DNA of 64,000 bases from Variovorax sp. CF079 (GTDB lineage Bacteria; Pseudomonadota; Gammaproteobacteria; Burkholderiales; Burkholderiaceae_C), in the NCBI RefSeq assembly GCF_900101545.1, contig NZ_FMZU01000003.1, forward strand, positions 1-64,000, given 5' to 3'. The notes beneath the pieces were generated by a model. That model was not told the DNA's origin. It was given only the letters and a program-made list of their open reading frames with translations, and ran no database searches. Shown here one piece after another: positions 44,093-52,664 of this stretch; position 1 is the first letter of the stretch; each line of letters opens with the position of its first letter. The translations under genes and the position numbers were made by a program.

Positions 44093-44785
44093 ATGAAACG
44101 GATCCCTGACGCACCTGTTCCCGTTAAGCCGAAGTCCGCACCGCGCCGGGCCGCGCCTGCTGCGACGCCCATGCCCGAGATGCCTGCCGAGCGCCTGCTC
44201 GAGGCTGCGGTAGCGCTGTTCGCGCAGCACGGCTTCGATGCTGTCAGTACGGGGGCAGTGGCAGCCGCTGCCGGACTCACTCAGTCGATGGTGCACTACC
44301 ATTTCGGGACGAAGGAAAAGCTCTGGAAGGCGGCAGTGGAGCACCTCATGCATTCCCGCGGGAACATGTTTTCCTTGAACATGGAAGACCTGCGCGACGT
44401 GGATCATCTTTCACGTCTGAAGGTGATGCTGCGCCGATTCATCTCCGCCAATGCGGCGGACCCTGACCTGACTCGCATCCTCATTCATGAGGGCATGAAC
44501 GATTCGCCACGCCTGAAGTGGCTCGCGAAGCGCTTCATGGTCCGCGGCTACGCGACTTTCAACGCCGCCATCGAATCGGCGATCGCCGCGGGGGTGGTGC
44601 GCAAGCTGCCGCCGCGGGACGTCACCAACGTCATTGTCGGCGCTTGCGTGCTCACCTTTACGCTGAGCCGGTTGCTCAACGAGGTGTATGGCGAAATGCC
44701 CACGACGCCGGAAGCCGTTTCCTCGCTCAGCGACACCCTGCTCGAAGTGTTGTTCAAGGGCCTGGAAGCGAAACCCAGGCCCTGA
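44093..44785 (+). CDS. TetR family transcriptional regulator of the decarboxylase/CoA ligase regulon
   Basis: A 230-residue repressor. After a basic, proline-rich tail of about 25 residues the helix-turn-helix reads LLEAAVALFAQHGFDAVSTG and then GLTQSMVHYHFGTKEKLWKA. The remaining 150 residues are the ligand-binding helical domain. It is placed between two converging operons, and both their promoters and its own carry the same 19-bp site. This makes it the best candidate regulator for 39139-43720 and 52192-44791. The ligand is probably a pathway acid or CoA ester. Confidence 0.9.
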   Translation: MKRIPDAPVPVKPKSAPRRAAPAATPMPEMPAERLLEAAVALFAQHGFDAVSTGAVAAAAGLTQSMVHYHFGTKEKLWKAAVEHLMHSRGNMFSLNMEDLRDVDHLSRLKVMLRRFISANAADPDLTRILIHEGMNDSPRLKWLAKRFMVRGYATFNAAIESAIAAGVVRKLPPRDVTNVIVGACVLTFTLSRLLNEVYGEMPTTPEAVSSLSDTLLEVLFKGLEAKPRP

Positions 44786-44790
44786 AACTG

Positions 44791-46443
44791 CTACCGGGCC
44801 GGAATCACCGGCACGAGCAGGTGCGAGTCGTACGGGCCGCCCGCGTGGATCACGTGCATGCCGCGGTTGACAGTGCGCACGGCGTCATGCTCCCAGGCTT
44901 CCTGCGCGTGCAGGTCGCTGCCGATCACCGTGACGCGCAAGCCCTCGCCGGCTTCGAACAGCATGCTCGCGGCCCACAGTTCGATCTCCACCGGGACGAT
45001 TTCGCCGGCCGCGAGCTTGATCTCCCGGCGGTGCAGCAACACGGGCTGGAAGGGCGTGGAGCGCTCTTCGTCGAGTTCGCGGTGCGACACGCGCAACCAG
45101 CCATAGGCGACCGGCCCAAGGTCATACGCGCTCTGCGAGGGCAGCGGAACCCTGTTTCCGCTGCGGTCGATCTTGTCGAGCACCACATACAAGTCCATGT
45201 CGTCGCTGCCTTCGGCTTCGACCCATAGCTTGAGCTTTGCGTGGCCGGTCAGCTCCGTCTTCCGGGGGAACGTCATTCCGAACGTGGCGTTCTGGCTCTT
45301 GTCCTTCGGGTTGTCGACGCAGTAGCTGGCTGTTCCCGCCTCCCCGAATGGCTCCGTGCTGAGTTCGCCGCGCGCCGCGCCGAGGAACAATGGCGCATAG
45401 ACCGTGCGCGCCAGGGGCCACTCGTTTTCCGGCCGAAAGTTGCCGACGTGCGATCGCTCCCTGATCTCCAGGTTGACCCTGGGCCAATACTTGACCTCGT
45501 TGTCGATGCCCTTCAGGAACCGGTCGTAGAACTGCCGCTGCATCTCGACGTGCGCGTAGTAGTCCACCCACTTCTTGCGGCCGTGCACCCGCAGCCACTT
45601 TTCCTTCGAGGAGATCTTCTTGTAGCCCTCGAAAGTCCCGCGGGTATGGAGTCCGTGGTCGGACCAGCTCGCCACGACGAACGCAGGCACCGTGATCTTC
45701 TCGAGGTCGGCATTCTTGCTGGCCCAGTAGTCATCGAACAACGGATGTTCCTTGCACATCGCGAGCAGGTCTTCTGCGCGCCTTGTCGGCCTGCACATCG
45801 TCCCCGGAAACATTGCCGTGAAGTTGCTGCGGATCCCGCCGTGGAAGCACAGCTCACGATAGAAGTCGCTTGCACCTTCCCATGGGTTGATCGCCGCCAG
45901 GTGCGGGGGGTTCATGGAGGCGATCTTCCACTGGGTCCAGCCCAGGTAGGACACACCGTTCATGCCCACCTTGCCGTTGCTCCATGCCTGCGTGCCGGCC
46001 CATTCGACAACGTCGTAGCCATCCAGCGCCTCCTGCGGGCTCATGAAGGTCAGGTCGCCTTCCGATCCCCACGCCCCGCGCGGGTCGACCTTCACGATGA
46101 CATAACCGTGCGGGCACCAGTGCGCTGGGTCCGGCCCTTCGAACATGCCGTATTCGGAGTGCAGGACCTTCGCCTGGCCGCAGCCAGGAAGCATCGCGTA
46201 GTAGTCTTCCGCCGCGGCATGCTTGCCATAGGGCGCCCAGGCCAGGACGACGGGGTAGTGTCCCTCCTTCGCGGGGCGAAAGATGTCGACGTAGATCTTC
46301 ACGCCGTCGCGCATCGTGACCGGCACGTCGTATTCGCAAACCATGCCGAGCTTCTCGTCGGTCCTCGTCCCGGGCCGGCGACCCGGGTAGCCGCCGCCAG
46401 CAGGAAATTTGCCTCGGGTGAAACGCATCTCGAAGGTAGACAT
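44791..46443 (-). CDS. CocE/NonD family hydrolase (X-Pro dipeptidyl-peptidase-like)
   Basis: A 550-residue alpha/beta hydrolase with a C-terminal jelly-roll domain. The oxyanion/entry block VTMRDGVKIYVDIFRPAKEG is near residue 42. The nucleophile is in GMNGVSYLGWTQW (G-x-S-Y-x-G near 168), the acid in VASWSDHGLHTRGTFEGY near 275, and a candidate His in WLRVHGRKKW near 300. The last 230 residues match the X-Pro-peptidase C-terminal beta domain. Relatives hydrolyse esters (cocaine esterase), acyl-amino acids or beta-lactam precursors. It ends the minus operon, 3 bases from the thiolase-like gene, and may release the pathway acid from an ester. Confidence 0.87.
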   Translation of the reverse strand: MSTFEMRFTRGKFPAGGGYPGRRPGTRTDEKLGMVCEYDVPVTMRDGVKIYVDIFRPAKEGHYPVVLAWAPYGKHAAAEDYYAMLPGCGQAKVLHSEYGMFEGPDPAHWCPHGYVIVKVDPRGAWGSEGDLTFMSPQEALDGYDVVEWAGTQAWSNGKVGMNGVSYLGWTQWKIASMNPPHLAAINPWEGASDFYRELCFHGGIRSNFTAMFPGTMCRPTRRAEDLLAMCKEHPLFDDYWASKNADLEKITVPAFVVASWSDHGLHTRGTFEGYKKISSKEKWLRVHGRKKWVDYYAHVEMQRQFYDRFLKGIDNEVKYWPRVNLEIRERSHVGNFRPENEWPLARTVYAPLFLGAARGELSTEPFGEAGTASYCVDNPKDKSQNATFGMTFPRKTELTGHAKLKLWVEAEGSDDMDLYVVLDKIDRSGNRVPLPSQSAYDLGPVAYGWLRVSHRELDEERSTPFQPVLLHRREIKLAAGEIVPVEIELWAASMLFEAGEGLRVTVIGSDLHAQEAWEHDAVRTVNRGMHVIHAGGPYDSHLLVPVIPAR

Positions 46444-46446
46444 CGT

Positions 46447-47592
46447 TCAGGTGCTTTCGTTGGAGAAGATGATCGTCGAGCTCGCCGCAAACATGCCGCC
46501 GACGCCATGAGCCACTGAAATCTTCGCGCCCTGAACCTGCGCAGGCGCGACGCCGCGCATTTGTCGGATGCTTTCCTGCAGTGCATACATGCCATACATG
46601 CCGGAATGCATGTAGCTGAGGCCACCGCCGTTGGTATTCAGCGGCAGCTTGCCGCCGGGGCGCGTGTGCTCTTCACGAATGAACGCGGCCGCCTCGCCGG
46701 GTTGGCAGAACCCAAGGTCTTCCAGTCCGTACAGCGGCAGATGAGCGAACGCGTCGTAGATCATCAGGTGGTCCACGTCCGCATGAGTGATACCGGCATG
46801 TGCGAATGCGTTGCGTCCCGACACGCGGAACGCCTTGGAGGAGCTGAAGTCCTCCATCTGGCTGATCATGTTGCCCTCTACGCTTTCGCCCGTGCCGATC
46901 ACATAGACGGGCCGGTCGTGAAGGTCCGCCGCACGCTCGGCGGAAGACAGCACGATCGCACCGCCGCCGTCGGTGACCAGGCAGCACATCAGCATCCGGA
47001 ACGGGTATGCGATCATCTTCGAGGCCATCACGTCGTCGACGGTGATCGGCGCCTTCTGGCTGGCGCGCGGGTTGAGGGCGGCCCATTCGCGCTGGACGAC
47101 GGCGACACGGGCCAGGTCTTCCTGTTCGTAGCCGCGGTCCTTCAGGTAGCGCAGCACAGGGAGCGTGAACATCGTTGGCGGGCCGTAGGTGCCGAACGGG
47201 GTCTCGAACTGCTGCGGCAGGCTTCCTGGCATCGGGTGGGGAAACCCCGCTGCGGCGATGCGCGAGCGTCCGCTCTCGCCGTGGGTGATCAGGACGTGGC
47301 GGCACAGCCCCGACTCGATGGCCGCCATCGCATGGCGCACGTGCATCATGAAGGAGCATCCGCCGACGCCCGTGGCGTCGATCCAGGTCGGGGTGATACC
47401 CAGGTAGAGCGCGAGCGACTCGGGGGTTTCGCCCGCTGTCGCAATCCCGTCGATGTCGGACGGCTTCAGCCCCGCATCCGCGAGCGCGTTCAACGCAGCG
47501 TCCGCATGCAGCTGGAGCTGCGACATGTGCGGCAGCTTTCCCATCTCGGTCGTTTCGGCGGCGCCGATGACCGCTGCGCGGGCCCGGTTCAT
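46447..47592 (-). CDS. Thiolase-like / lipid-transfer-type protein
   Basis: A 381-residue thiolase-fold protein of the SCP2-thiolase/Ltp group. GVGGCSFMMHVRHAMAAI near residue 76 aligns with the nucleophile strand and keeps a Cys. NTNGGGLSYMHSGMYG near 320 keeps a His. The second thiolase cysteine region reads SVAHGVGGMFAAS with no Cys. It overlaps a DUF35 gene by ATGA (47589-47592), as in steroid side-chain degradation, where Ltp2 and the DUF35 domain of ChsH2 form a retro-aldolase. It might do the same on a shorter CoA ester; a plain thiolase role is less likely. Confidence 0.85.
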   Translation of the reverse strand: MNRARAAVIGAAETTEMGKLPHMSQLQLHADAALNALADAGLKPSDIDGIATAGETPESLALYLGITPTWIDATGVGGCSFMMHVRHAMAAIESGLCRHVLITHGESGRSRIAAAGFPHPMPGSLPQQFETPFGTYGPPTMFTLPVLRYLKDRGYEQEDLARVAVVQREWAALNPRASQKAPITVDDVMASKMIAYPFRMLMCCLVTDGGGAIVLSSAERAADLHDRPVYVIGTGESVEGNMISQMEDFSSSKAFRVSGRNAFAHAGITHADVDHLMIYDAFAHLPLYGLEDLGFCQPGEAAAFIREEHTRPGGKLPLNTNGGGLSYMHSGMYGMYALQESIRQMRGVAPAQVQGAKISVAHGVGGMFAASSTIIFSNEST

Positions 47593-48002
47593 CGCGCATC
47601 CCCGGCAAGTTTGAAAAGCGGCAGGGAAATCTTGTCGTTGAAGGCCTCGAAGGTGACCTCCACGGGGTGGTCCAGCGGCAACAACGCGGGGTCACAAGGA
47701 GTTCCCACGATGTTGGTCATCATCTTCGGTCCTTCATCCAGTTTGACCACTGCAATGGTGTAGGGGGGCTGGAACCCGGGCGCCGGCAAGTGGGAAATGA
47801 CGTAGCTGTGAAGCGTTCCTCGCCCGCTGGCCCGGACCACTTCCACGTGCCTGGACGTGCACGCGGGACAGAAGGGCCTGGGAGGGAAGTAGGTCTTGCC
47901 GCAGTCGCGGCAGGCTTGCAGCCGAAGTTCACCGACGCGCGTGCCTTCCCAGAAATGGGCGGTTTCGGGCGTGGGTACGGGCAGGGGGCGGTCGGTGGTC
48001 AT
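47589..48002 (-). CDS. Zn-ribbon/OB-fold (DUF35) protein
   Basis: A 137-residue DUF35 protein. The N-terminal rubredoxin-like zinc ribbon has two CxxC knuckles, LQACRDCGKTYFPPRPFCPA then C (residues about 33-50). The OB-fold follows (GTLHSYVISHLPAPGF onward). DUF35 proteins bind the partner thiolase-fold enzyme and shape its acyl-CoA channel. The gene is coupled to the thiolase-like gene by overlap, which strongly suggests a complex. Confidence 0.9.
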   Translation of the reverse strand: MTTDRPLPVPTPETAHFWEGTRVGELRLQACRDCGKTYFPPRPFCPACTSRHVEVVRASGRGTLHSYVISHLPAPGFQPPYTIAVVKLDEGPKMMTNIVGTPCDPALLPLDHPVEVTFEAFNDKISLPLFKLAGDAR

Positions 48003-48016
48003 CGGGGCCGGACCTC

Positions 48017-48478
48017 TCAGGCGGGCTTGCCTGCCATCAGCAGTGCCTGGTCGTATGTCAGCACGGTTTCGCCGCGCTGGTTTTTTGTGGTGATGGTCAT
48101 TGCCACGATACCGCGGCCCGGCTTGTTCGACTCGCGCGTGCTGGTAACGGTGGCAGTCGTGAGCACCGTGTCGCCAAATCGCACCGGGCTGGAGAAGCGC
48201 ACGTTGTCCATGCCGAGGAACCCGATGGTCGTTCCTTCGAACATCCCGGTCTGGTTCATCTGGCCGGAGGTGACGGCGAGCGTCAGGAGGCCGTGGCCGA
48301 TGCGCACGCCGAACATGCCTTTTTCTGCATACACCTGGTTCACGTGGACGGGGTTGAAGTCACCGGACAGCCCGGCAAAAAGGTTCACGTCGCCGCTCTC
48401 GATCGTGCGGCCCCCAGTCTCGATCACTTCTCCGACTTCGAAGTCGTGCCAGTATTTTGCGTTGCGCGATTTGCTCAT
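48017..48478 (-). CDS. MaoC-like hotdog dehydratase
   Basis: A 153-residue hotdog protein. FEVGEVIETGGRTIESGDVN leads to LFAGLSGDFNPVHVN near residue 35 and GVRIGHGLLTLAV near 58, the hydratase-2 motif with Asp and His present. It should hydrate an enoyl-CoA before cleavage by the thiolase-like/DUF35 pair encoded 14 bases downstream. I start at ATG 48478, where homology starts and AGGAG lies just upstream, rather than at the in-frame ATG at 48511. Confidence 0.87.
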   Translation of the reverse strand: MSKSRNAKYWHDFEVGEVIETGGRTIESGDVNLFAGLSGDFNPVHVNQVYAEKGMFGVRIGHGLLTLAVTSGQMNQTGMFEGTTIGFLGMDNVRFSSPVRFGDTVLTTATVTSTRESNKPGRGIVAMTITTKNQRGETVLTYDQALLMAGKPA

Positions 48479-48536
48479 TTGCAGCTCCTGCTTGGTTGAA
48501 GAAATACACATGGCGGCCGGTTGCGGCCGCTGGAGT

Positions 48537-49616
48537 TCAGTCGGTCACATCGGCAACCAATGCCGACGTGATGGGCACTCGATGGCGTGTGCCCGATGAA
48601 GGATGGGTGACATCCACGGAGAAACGCGGCGCCGGACCCGATTGGGAGACACCGTCGATCTCGATCATCGAGCCGCGCGCGGCGAGATGCGCATGGCGCG
48701 GCGCCTCGCGATAACTCAGGACGGGCGACACGCAGTGGTCGCCCTGCTCGAGCAGCGCGCTCCACTCGTCGCGGGTGCGCGTCCTGAAAATTCGTGAGAA
48801 CGTCTCACGCAGGATCTTGCGATCCGCCGGCGCATGACGCTTCGGCGGCGAGGCAAGGCCCACCGCGCCGCAGAGCCTGGTGTAGAAGGGCTCTTCCAGC
48901 GGACCGACAGCAACGAACTTGCCGTCGGCGCACTCGTAGACGCTGTAGTCGGGCAGGCCGCCATCGAACAGGTTCGATTCGCGCGCGTCTGTCCATTCGC
49001 CATCGGCGATCTGCTCATGGATCGCCGTCATCAGCGAAACGATCCCGTCACACATTGCGGCATCGACTACTTGGCCCCTGCCGGTGCGGCGCGCAGCCAT
49101 CAGCGCTGCCAGGATGCCGCTGACGACGAACATCGATCCACCGGCAAAATCCCCGATCAGGTTCAATGGCAGGACGGGGCGTTCTGGTGGCCCGATTGCC
49201 GCGAGCGCACCCGTCACGGCGATGAAGTTGATGTCGTGACCCGCGGTCGACCTGAGCGGGCCGGCCTGTCCCCAGCCGGTAACCCTCCCGTACACGAGAC
49301 GCGGGTTGTCCGCGATCAGGACTTCGGGCCCCAGACCCAAGCGCTCCATCGTGCCCGGACGAAAGCCTTCGATCAGTGCGTCGGCGCCGCTGACGAGCTT
49401 ACGGACGCACGCGAGATCATCCGGGTTCTTGAGGTCTGCCGCATAGCGCTTCGCACGGCCTCGCTGCGAGATCGCCGTCGCTCGCGGGGGCTGCGCGTCG
49501 GGTCGTTCGATCCGGATCACGGTTGCACCCATGTCCGCGAGCAGCATGGCCGCATAGGGGCCTGGGCCGAGCCCCGCGAACTCGACGATGGTGAGGTCGG
49601 TCAACGGCCCGCTCAT
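48537..49616 (-). CDS. Class III CoA-transferase family, alpha-methylacyl-CoA racemase-like
   Basis: A 359-residue member of the CaiB/BaiF family. The N-terminus VEFAGLGPGPYAAMLLADMG, then IRIERPDAQP, and the blocks STAGHDINFIAVTGALAAIG near residue 120 and LIGDFAGGSMFVVSG near 150 match the racemase branch. There the His of GHD and the Asp of GD are the catalytic pair. It would invert the alpha-methyl centre of a 2-methylacyl-CoA; a CoA transferase role is the alternative. The start overlaps the CoA ligase stop by ATGA (49613-49616). Confidence 0.85.
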   Translation of the reverse strand: MSGPLTDLTIVEFAGLGPGPYAAMLLADMGATVIRIERPDAQPPRATAISQRGRAKRYAADLKNPDDLACVRKLVSGADALIEGFRPGTMERLGLGPEVLIADNPRLVYGRVTGWGQAGPLRSTAGHDINFIAVTGALAAIGPPERPVLPLNLIGDFAGGSMFVVSGILAALMAARRTGRGQVVDAAMCDGIVSLMTAIHEQIADGEWTDARESNLFDGGLPDYSVYECADGKFVAVGPLEEPFYTRLCGAVGLASPPKRHAPADRKILRETFSRIFRTRTRDEWSALLEQGDHCVSPVLSYREAPRHAHLAARGSMIEIDGVSQSGPAPRFSVDVTHPSSGTRHRVPITSALVADVTD

Positions 49617-51169
49617 TGCGACTCGCTTCGACGTTGCAGCGCGCGGCGATCGACCTTGCCGGTCAGGCCGGTGGGCATGGTGGTGAGGAAGTGGAAGGCC
49701 TTCGGCACCTTGTATGCGCTCAACTGCCGCACGTCCTTCAGGTGAGCCCTGACCGAATCGGCTGTCACGTCCGGACGGGTCGCGACGATATACGCCTCGA
49801 CCCTCTGCCCGAACTTCGCATCCTTGCAGCCGACCACCACGCAGGAGGACACGCCCTCTAGGGACATGATGGCGGCCTCGATTTCTTCCGCGTGAACCTT
49901 GATGCCGCCGGTATTGATGACGTTGTCGGCCCGGCCGCTCATCCAGAGGTAGCCGTCCTCGTCCAGGTGCCCCATGTCGCCACTGCGCCACCAGCCATCC
50001 ACGAATTTCTTCGCGGTCAAGGCTGGCTCGCGCCAGTAGCCGAGCGCCACAGTGGAGCCGGTGACAACGACCTCACCCCGCTGGCCGGGCGGCAGCATAT
50101 CGTCGATCGAACCGTCCAGGTCCACGATGCGCATGTCGGCACCTATGGTGGGCAAACCGGTCGAACCGACCTTTGAGCCGTCCGCCATGTCTTCTGCCGT
50201 GACCGTGACTGCGCAGGCGTTGCCTGATTCGCCTGCCATGTAGATCGTCGTCACCCGAGGGCAGAAGCGTGCTGTGATGCGGGAGATGTCGTCAGCGGTC
50301 GGGAGTTCTCCGCCCACGCAGGTCAGTCGCACGCACGTGAAGTCCCGCTCCGGCGTCATGACGTCGAATACCATGCGCCACATCGTGGGCACCATGTTCA
50401 GGATGGTGACACGCTCTCGCTCGGAAAGATCGACGACACTGGCGGCTTCGAAGCGCCGAACGAGCACGAGCCTCGCGCGGCCGGCCACGGCCGGCAGAAT
50501 GAACATGACCCAACCGGCAAATGACGGGTTCATGGGGATCAGGATCGTGTCGTGCCTGTGGATGCCCTCCAGGAGTGCCTGACCCGCTAGAGCGCAGGCC
50601 AGCAACGTGGCCTGGCTGTGCATGACACCCTTGGGCTTTCCCGTGCTGCCCGATGAAAGAATGACTGCAGCCACTGCGCCTGGGTCGGGGCGTTCGCGCC
50701 CGTAATCCAGGGGTGTGGCGGCATCAAGGAGCGCCTTCCAGCTTGTGCCGTCGTCGAGTGCAAGCGTCTGCATGGGAAGACCGCTCTCATGCACGGCTGC
50801 CGCGACGGCCGAGGTGAATTCGGCGTCGTGCACGACGAACTTCGCGCCCAGCCATTGCAGCGCTTCGGCGATTTGCGCGACAGAGTTGTTCCGCGTGTGC
50901 AGGTTGGCAGCGACGTAGCCGCCGGTGAACGTGCCGAACCAGGCAACCATGTGCGACACCGAGCCCAGGCAGAGAAAGGCGACCACATCACCCGGAGCAA
51001 GCGACGCATCGCGCAACGCGGAGGCGAATCGCAGCGACTGGTCGAGGGCCTGGGCGCCGCCGATGCTGCCGCCCTGGTCATCGACGAAAAACTGTCGCTG
51101 TCCTTTCCAGCGGCAGTTGCGCACATACAGGTCTGCGATCGACTCGCACATTGCGAAACGGGTGCTCAT
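49613..51169 (-). CDS. AMP-binding acyl-CoA ligase
   Basis: A 518-residue ANL-family enzyme. The P-loop is ILSSGSTGKPKGVMHSQ near residue 170, A5 reads YMAGESGNAC near 310, A7 WRSGDMGHLDEDGYLWMSGR near 390, and the C-terminal lysine is in TMPTGLTGKVDRRAL. It should form a CoA thioester of the imported acid. The stretch ILSSGSTG differs from the usual TSGTTG at two positions that vary naturally. It follows the Bug receptor by 60 bases and overlaps the racemase-like gene. Confidence 0.9.
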   Translation of the reverse strand: MSTRFAMCESIADLYVRNCRWKGQRQFFVDDQGGSIGGAQALDQSLRFASALRDASLAPGDVVAFLCLGSVSHMVAWFGTFTGGYVAANLHTRNNSVAQIAEALQWLGAKFVVHDAEFTSAVAAAVHESGLPMQTLALDDGTSWKALLDAATPLDYGRERPDPGAVAAVILSSGSTGKPKGVMHSQATLLACALAGQALLEGIHRHDTILIPMNPSFAGWVMFILPAVAGRARLVLVRRFEAASVVDLSERERVTILNMVPTMWRMVFDVMTPERDFTCVRLTCVGGELPTADDISRITARFCPRVTTIYMAGESGNACAVTVTAEDMADGSKVGSTGLPTIGADMRIVDLDGSIDDMLPPGQRGEVVVTGSTVALGYWREPALTAKKFVDGWWRSGDMGHLDEDGYLWMSGRADNVINTGGIKVHAEEIEAAIMSLEGVSSCVVVGCKDAKFGQRVEAYIVATRPDVTADSVRAHLKDVRQLSAYKVPKAFHFLTTMPTGLTGKVDRRALQRRSESQ

Positions 51170-51229
51170 GGAAGTCTCCTGGTGAAGGCGTGGTGGGTGT
51201 CGCGCCTAGGCCCAACTAATGTCCGGCTC

Positions 51230-52192
51230 TCATTCCGGCTTGATGCCGGCAGCCTCAACCAGATCAGCAGTGAGCTTGACATCGGCCGCGATCCGGTCGG
51301 CCAGTTCCCGCGGCGTGCTCGCGACCGGAGTCAGGCCGTGGGCGAGCATGTGCTTCTGCGCGAACTCTCGGTCTTGAAGTACAGCTCTGACGTCTTGGCT
51401 GATCTGGCGCACGACCACTTCAGGTGTGCCGGCGGGAGCATACAAGCCGTACCAGATGCTGGCGAGCGCATACGGGGCGCCTTGTTCCGCAGTCGTGCTG
51501 ACATCGGGGAAGAAGCTATCCCTGGCCTTGCCAGCCATCGCCAAAGGTTTCAGCTTCCCGGCTTTGAAGTGCTGGCCGACGACGCCATATCCCCCGCTTG
51601 CCAACTGCACGTCGCCCGCGATCGCTGCGCCGATGGAGAGCGAAACACCCTTGTACGGAACAGTCAGGATGTCGATCCGCTCACGCTTGTTGATGGCATG
51701 GATCATGAGATCGGCCTGGCTACCGCGAGCGAACGAGCCGAACGAGACCTTGCCGGGGTTCGCCTTTGCGTAGGCGATCAGTTCGCGCAGGTTCGAAGCC
51801 GGAAACTTCGGGTGCGCCACGATGAAAAAGTCGGTCTGCGCCAGGAGTGAAATCGGCGCGAAGCTCTTGTCGGGATCGTAGGGCAGTTTCTTGAAGAGAA
51901 ACCGGTTGATGACCGTGGTTGTGTCGACGGTCGCGAGCAGCGTGTAGCCGTCAGCTGGGGAGCGGGCGACGAACTCGGCACCGATCAGCGAATCTGCACC
52001 CGGCCGGTTTTCGACGATCACCGGCTGCTTCCACTTGTCGGACAGTTCGATTGCCAGGGCCCGGTAGAGCTGATCCGAGCCACCGGCCTGGAAGGGCACG
52101 ATCAGGCGAACCGGCTTCGTGGGAAAGGTGTCCGCAAATGCGGGAGCCAGTAGCCCCACAGCTGCCGCCAAAGTGAATGCGAGTTTCCACAT
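51230..52192 (-). CDS. Bug/TctC family periplasmic substrate-binding receptor
   Basis: A 320-residue receptor, first in the minus operon. The signal peptide is MWKLAFTLAAAVGLLAPAFA, then TFPTKPVRLIVPFQAGGSDQ begins the mature fold. VENRPGADSLIGAEFVARSP and VPYKGVSLSIGAAIAGDVQL are family blocks. It is close to the receptor at 41931-42896. The ATG at 52192 lies 42 bases from the -10 box of a consensus promoter containing the shared TetR operator. No TctAB genes are present, so the membrane partners must lie elsewhere. Confidence 0.9.
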   Translation of the reverse strand: MWKLAFTLAAAVGLLAPAFADTFPTKPVRLIVPFQAGGSDQLYRALAIELSDKWKQPVIVENRPGADSLIGAEFVARSPADGYTLLATVDTTTVINRFLFKKLPYDPDKSFAPISLLAQTDFFIVAHPKFPASNLRELIAYAKANPGKVSFGSFARGSQADLMIHAINKRERIDILTVPYKGVSLSIGAAIAGDVQLASGGYGVVGQHFKAGKLKPLAMAGKARDSFFPDVSTTAEQGAPYALASIWYGLYAPAGTPEVVVRQISQDVRAVLQDREFAQKHMLAHGLTPVASTPRELADRIAADVKLTADLVEAAGIKPE

Positions 52193-52233
52193 GTGTCGTC
52201 TCCGTTTGCTAAATCGATGACCAGAAAGCACCG

Positions 52234-52262
52234 ATTATAGATAGACCTATCGACTATGTCAA
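52234..52262 (-). promoter_or_regulatory. Consensus sigma70 promoter with embedded TetR operator
   Basis: On the minus strand TTGACA (52257-52262) and TATAAT (52234-52239) are 17 bases apart, a perfect consensus promoter. The fourth copy of the 19-bp element, TATAGATAGACCTATCGAC (52236-52254 on the plus strand), fills the spacer and the -10 box. Bound repressor would block RNA polymerase directly. Confidence 0.82.
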
Positions 52263-52664
52263 TCAGGTAATTTGGAAACGTTCTTCCGGCGCAAGAGAAG
52301 AAGACCGATGTGAGCATCGCAATGGCCATGTATCGGGACGCCTGCAAGGGCACATAGGAAAACCCATTGCTGGAGAAGCCCTTGTTCCGTTCGAACATGC
52401 CCGTTGCGAACTCCATGACGCCAACATCGATGTCGGTATCTCCCTCAACGGACATTACCCTTGCTGATATCCGCGTCATCCAGGTTCATTGGGTTGACAG
52501 GGAAATCGGTGAGATCACCAACAAGGGCCATCAGGCGCAATAGGTTCCTCGAGTGCTTCGCTGCAATCAGGTCCAAAGCGCAGCAGGCGGTACTGGCATT
52601 GCACTGGATGCGTCAGCAGTCGTTGAAGTTTCACAGGCGATGTTTGCTCCGTGCCATTCAATGT

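Noticed and set aside
52102..52479. Minus-strand open frame upstream of the Bug receptor
   Set aside because: It crosses the consensus promoter and operator at 52234-52262 and the receptor signal peptide, and has no recognisable domain.
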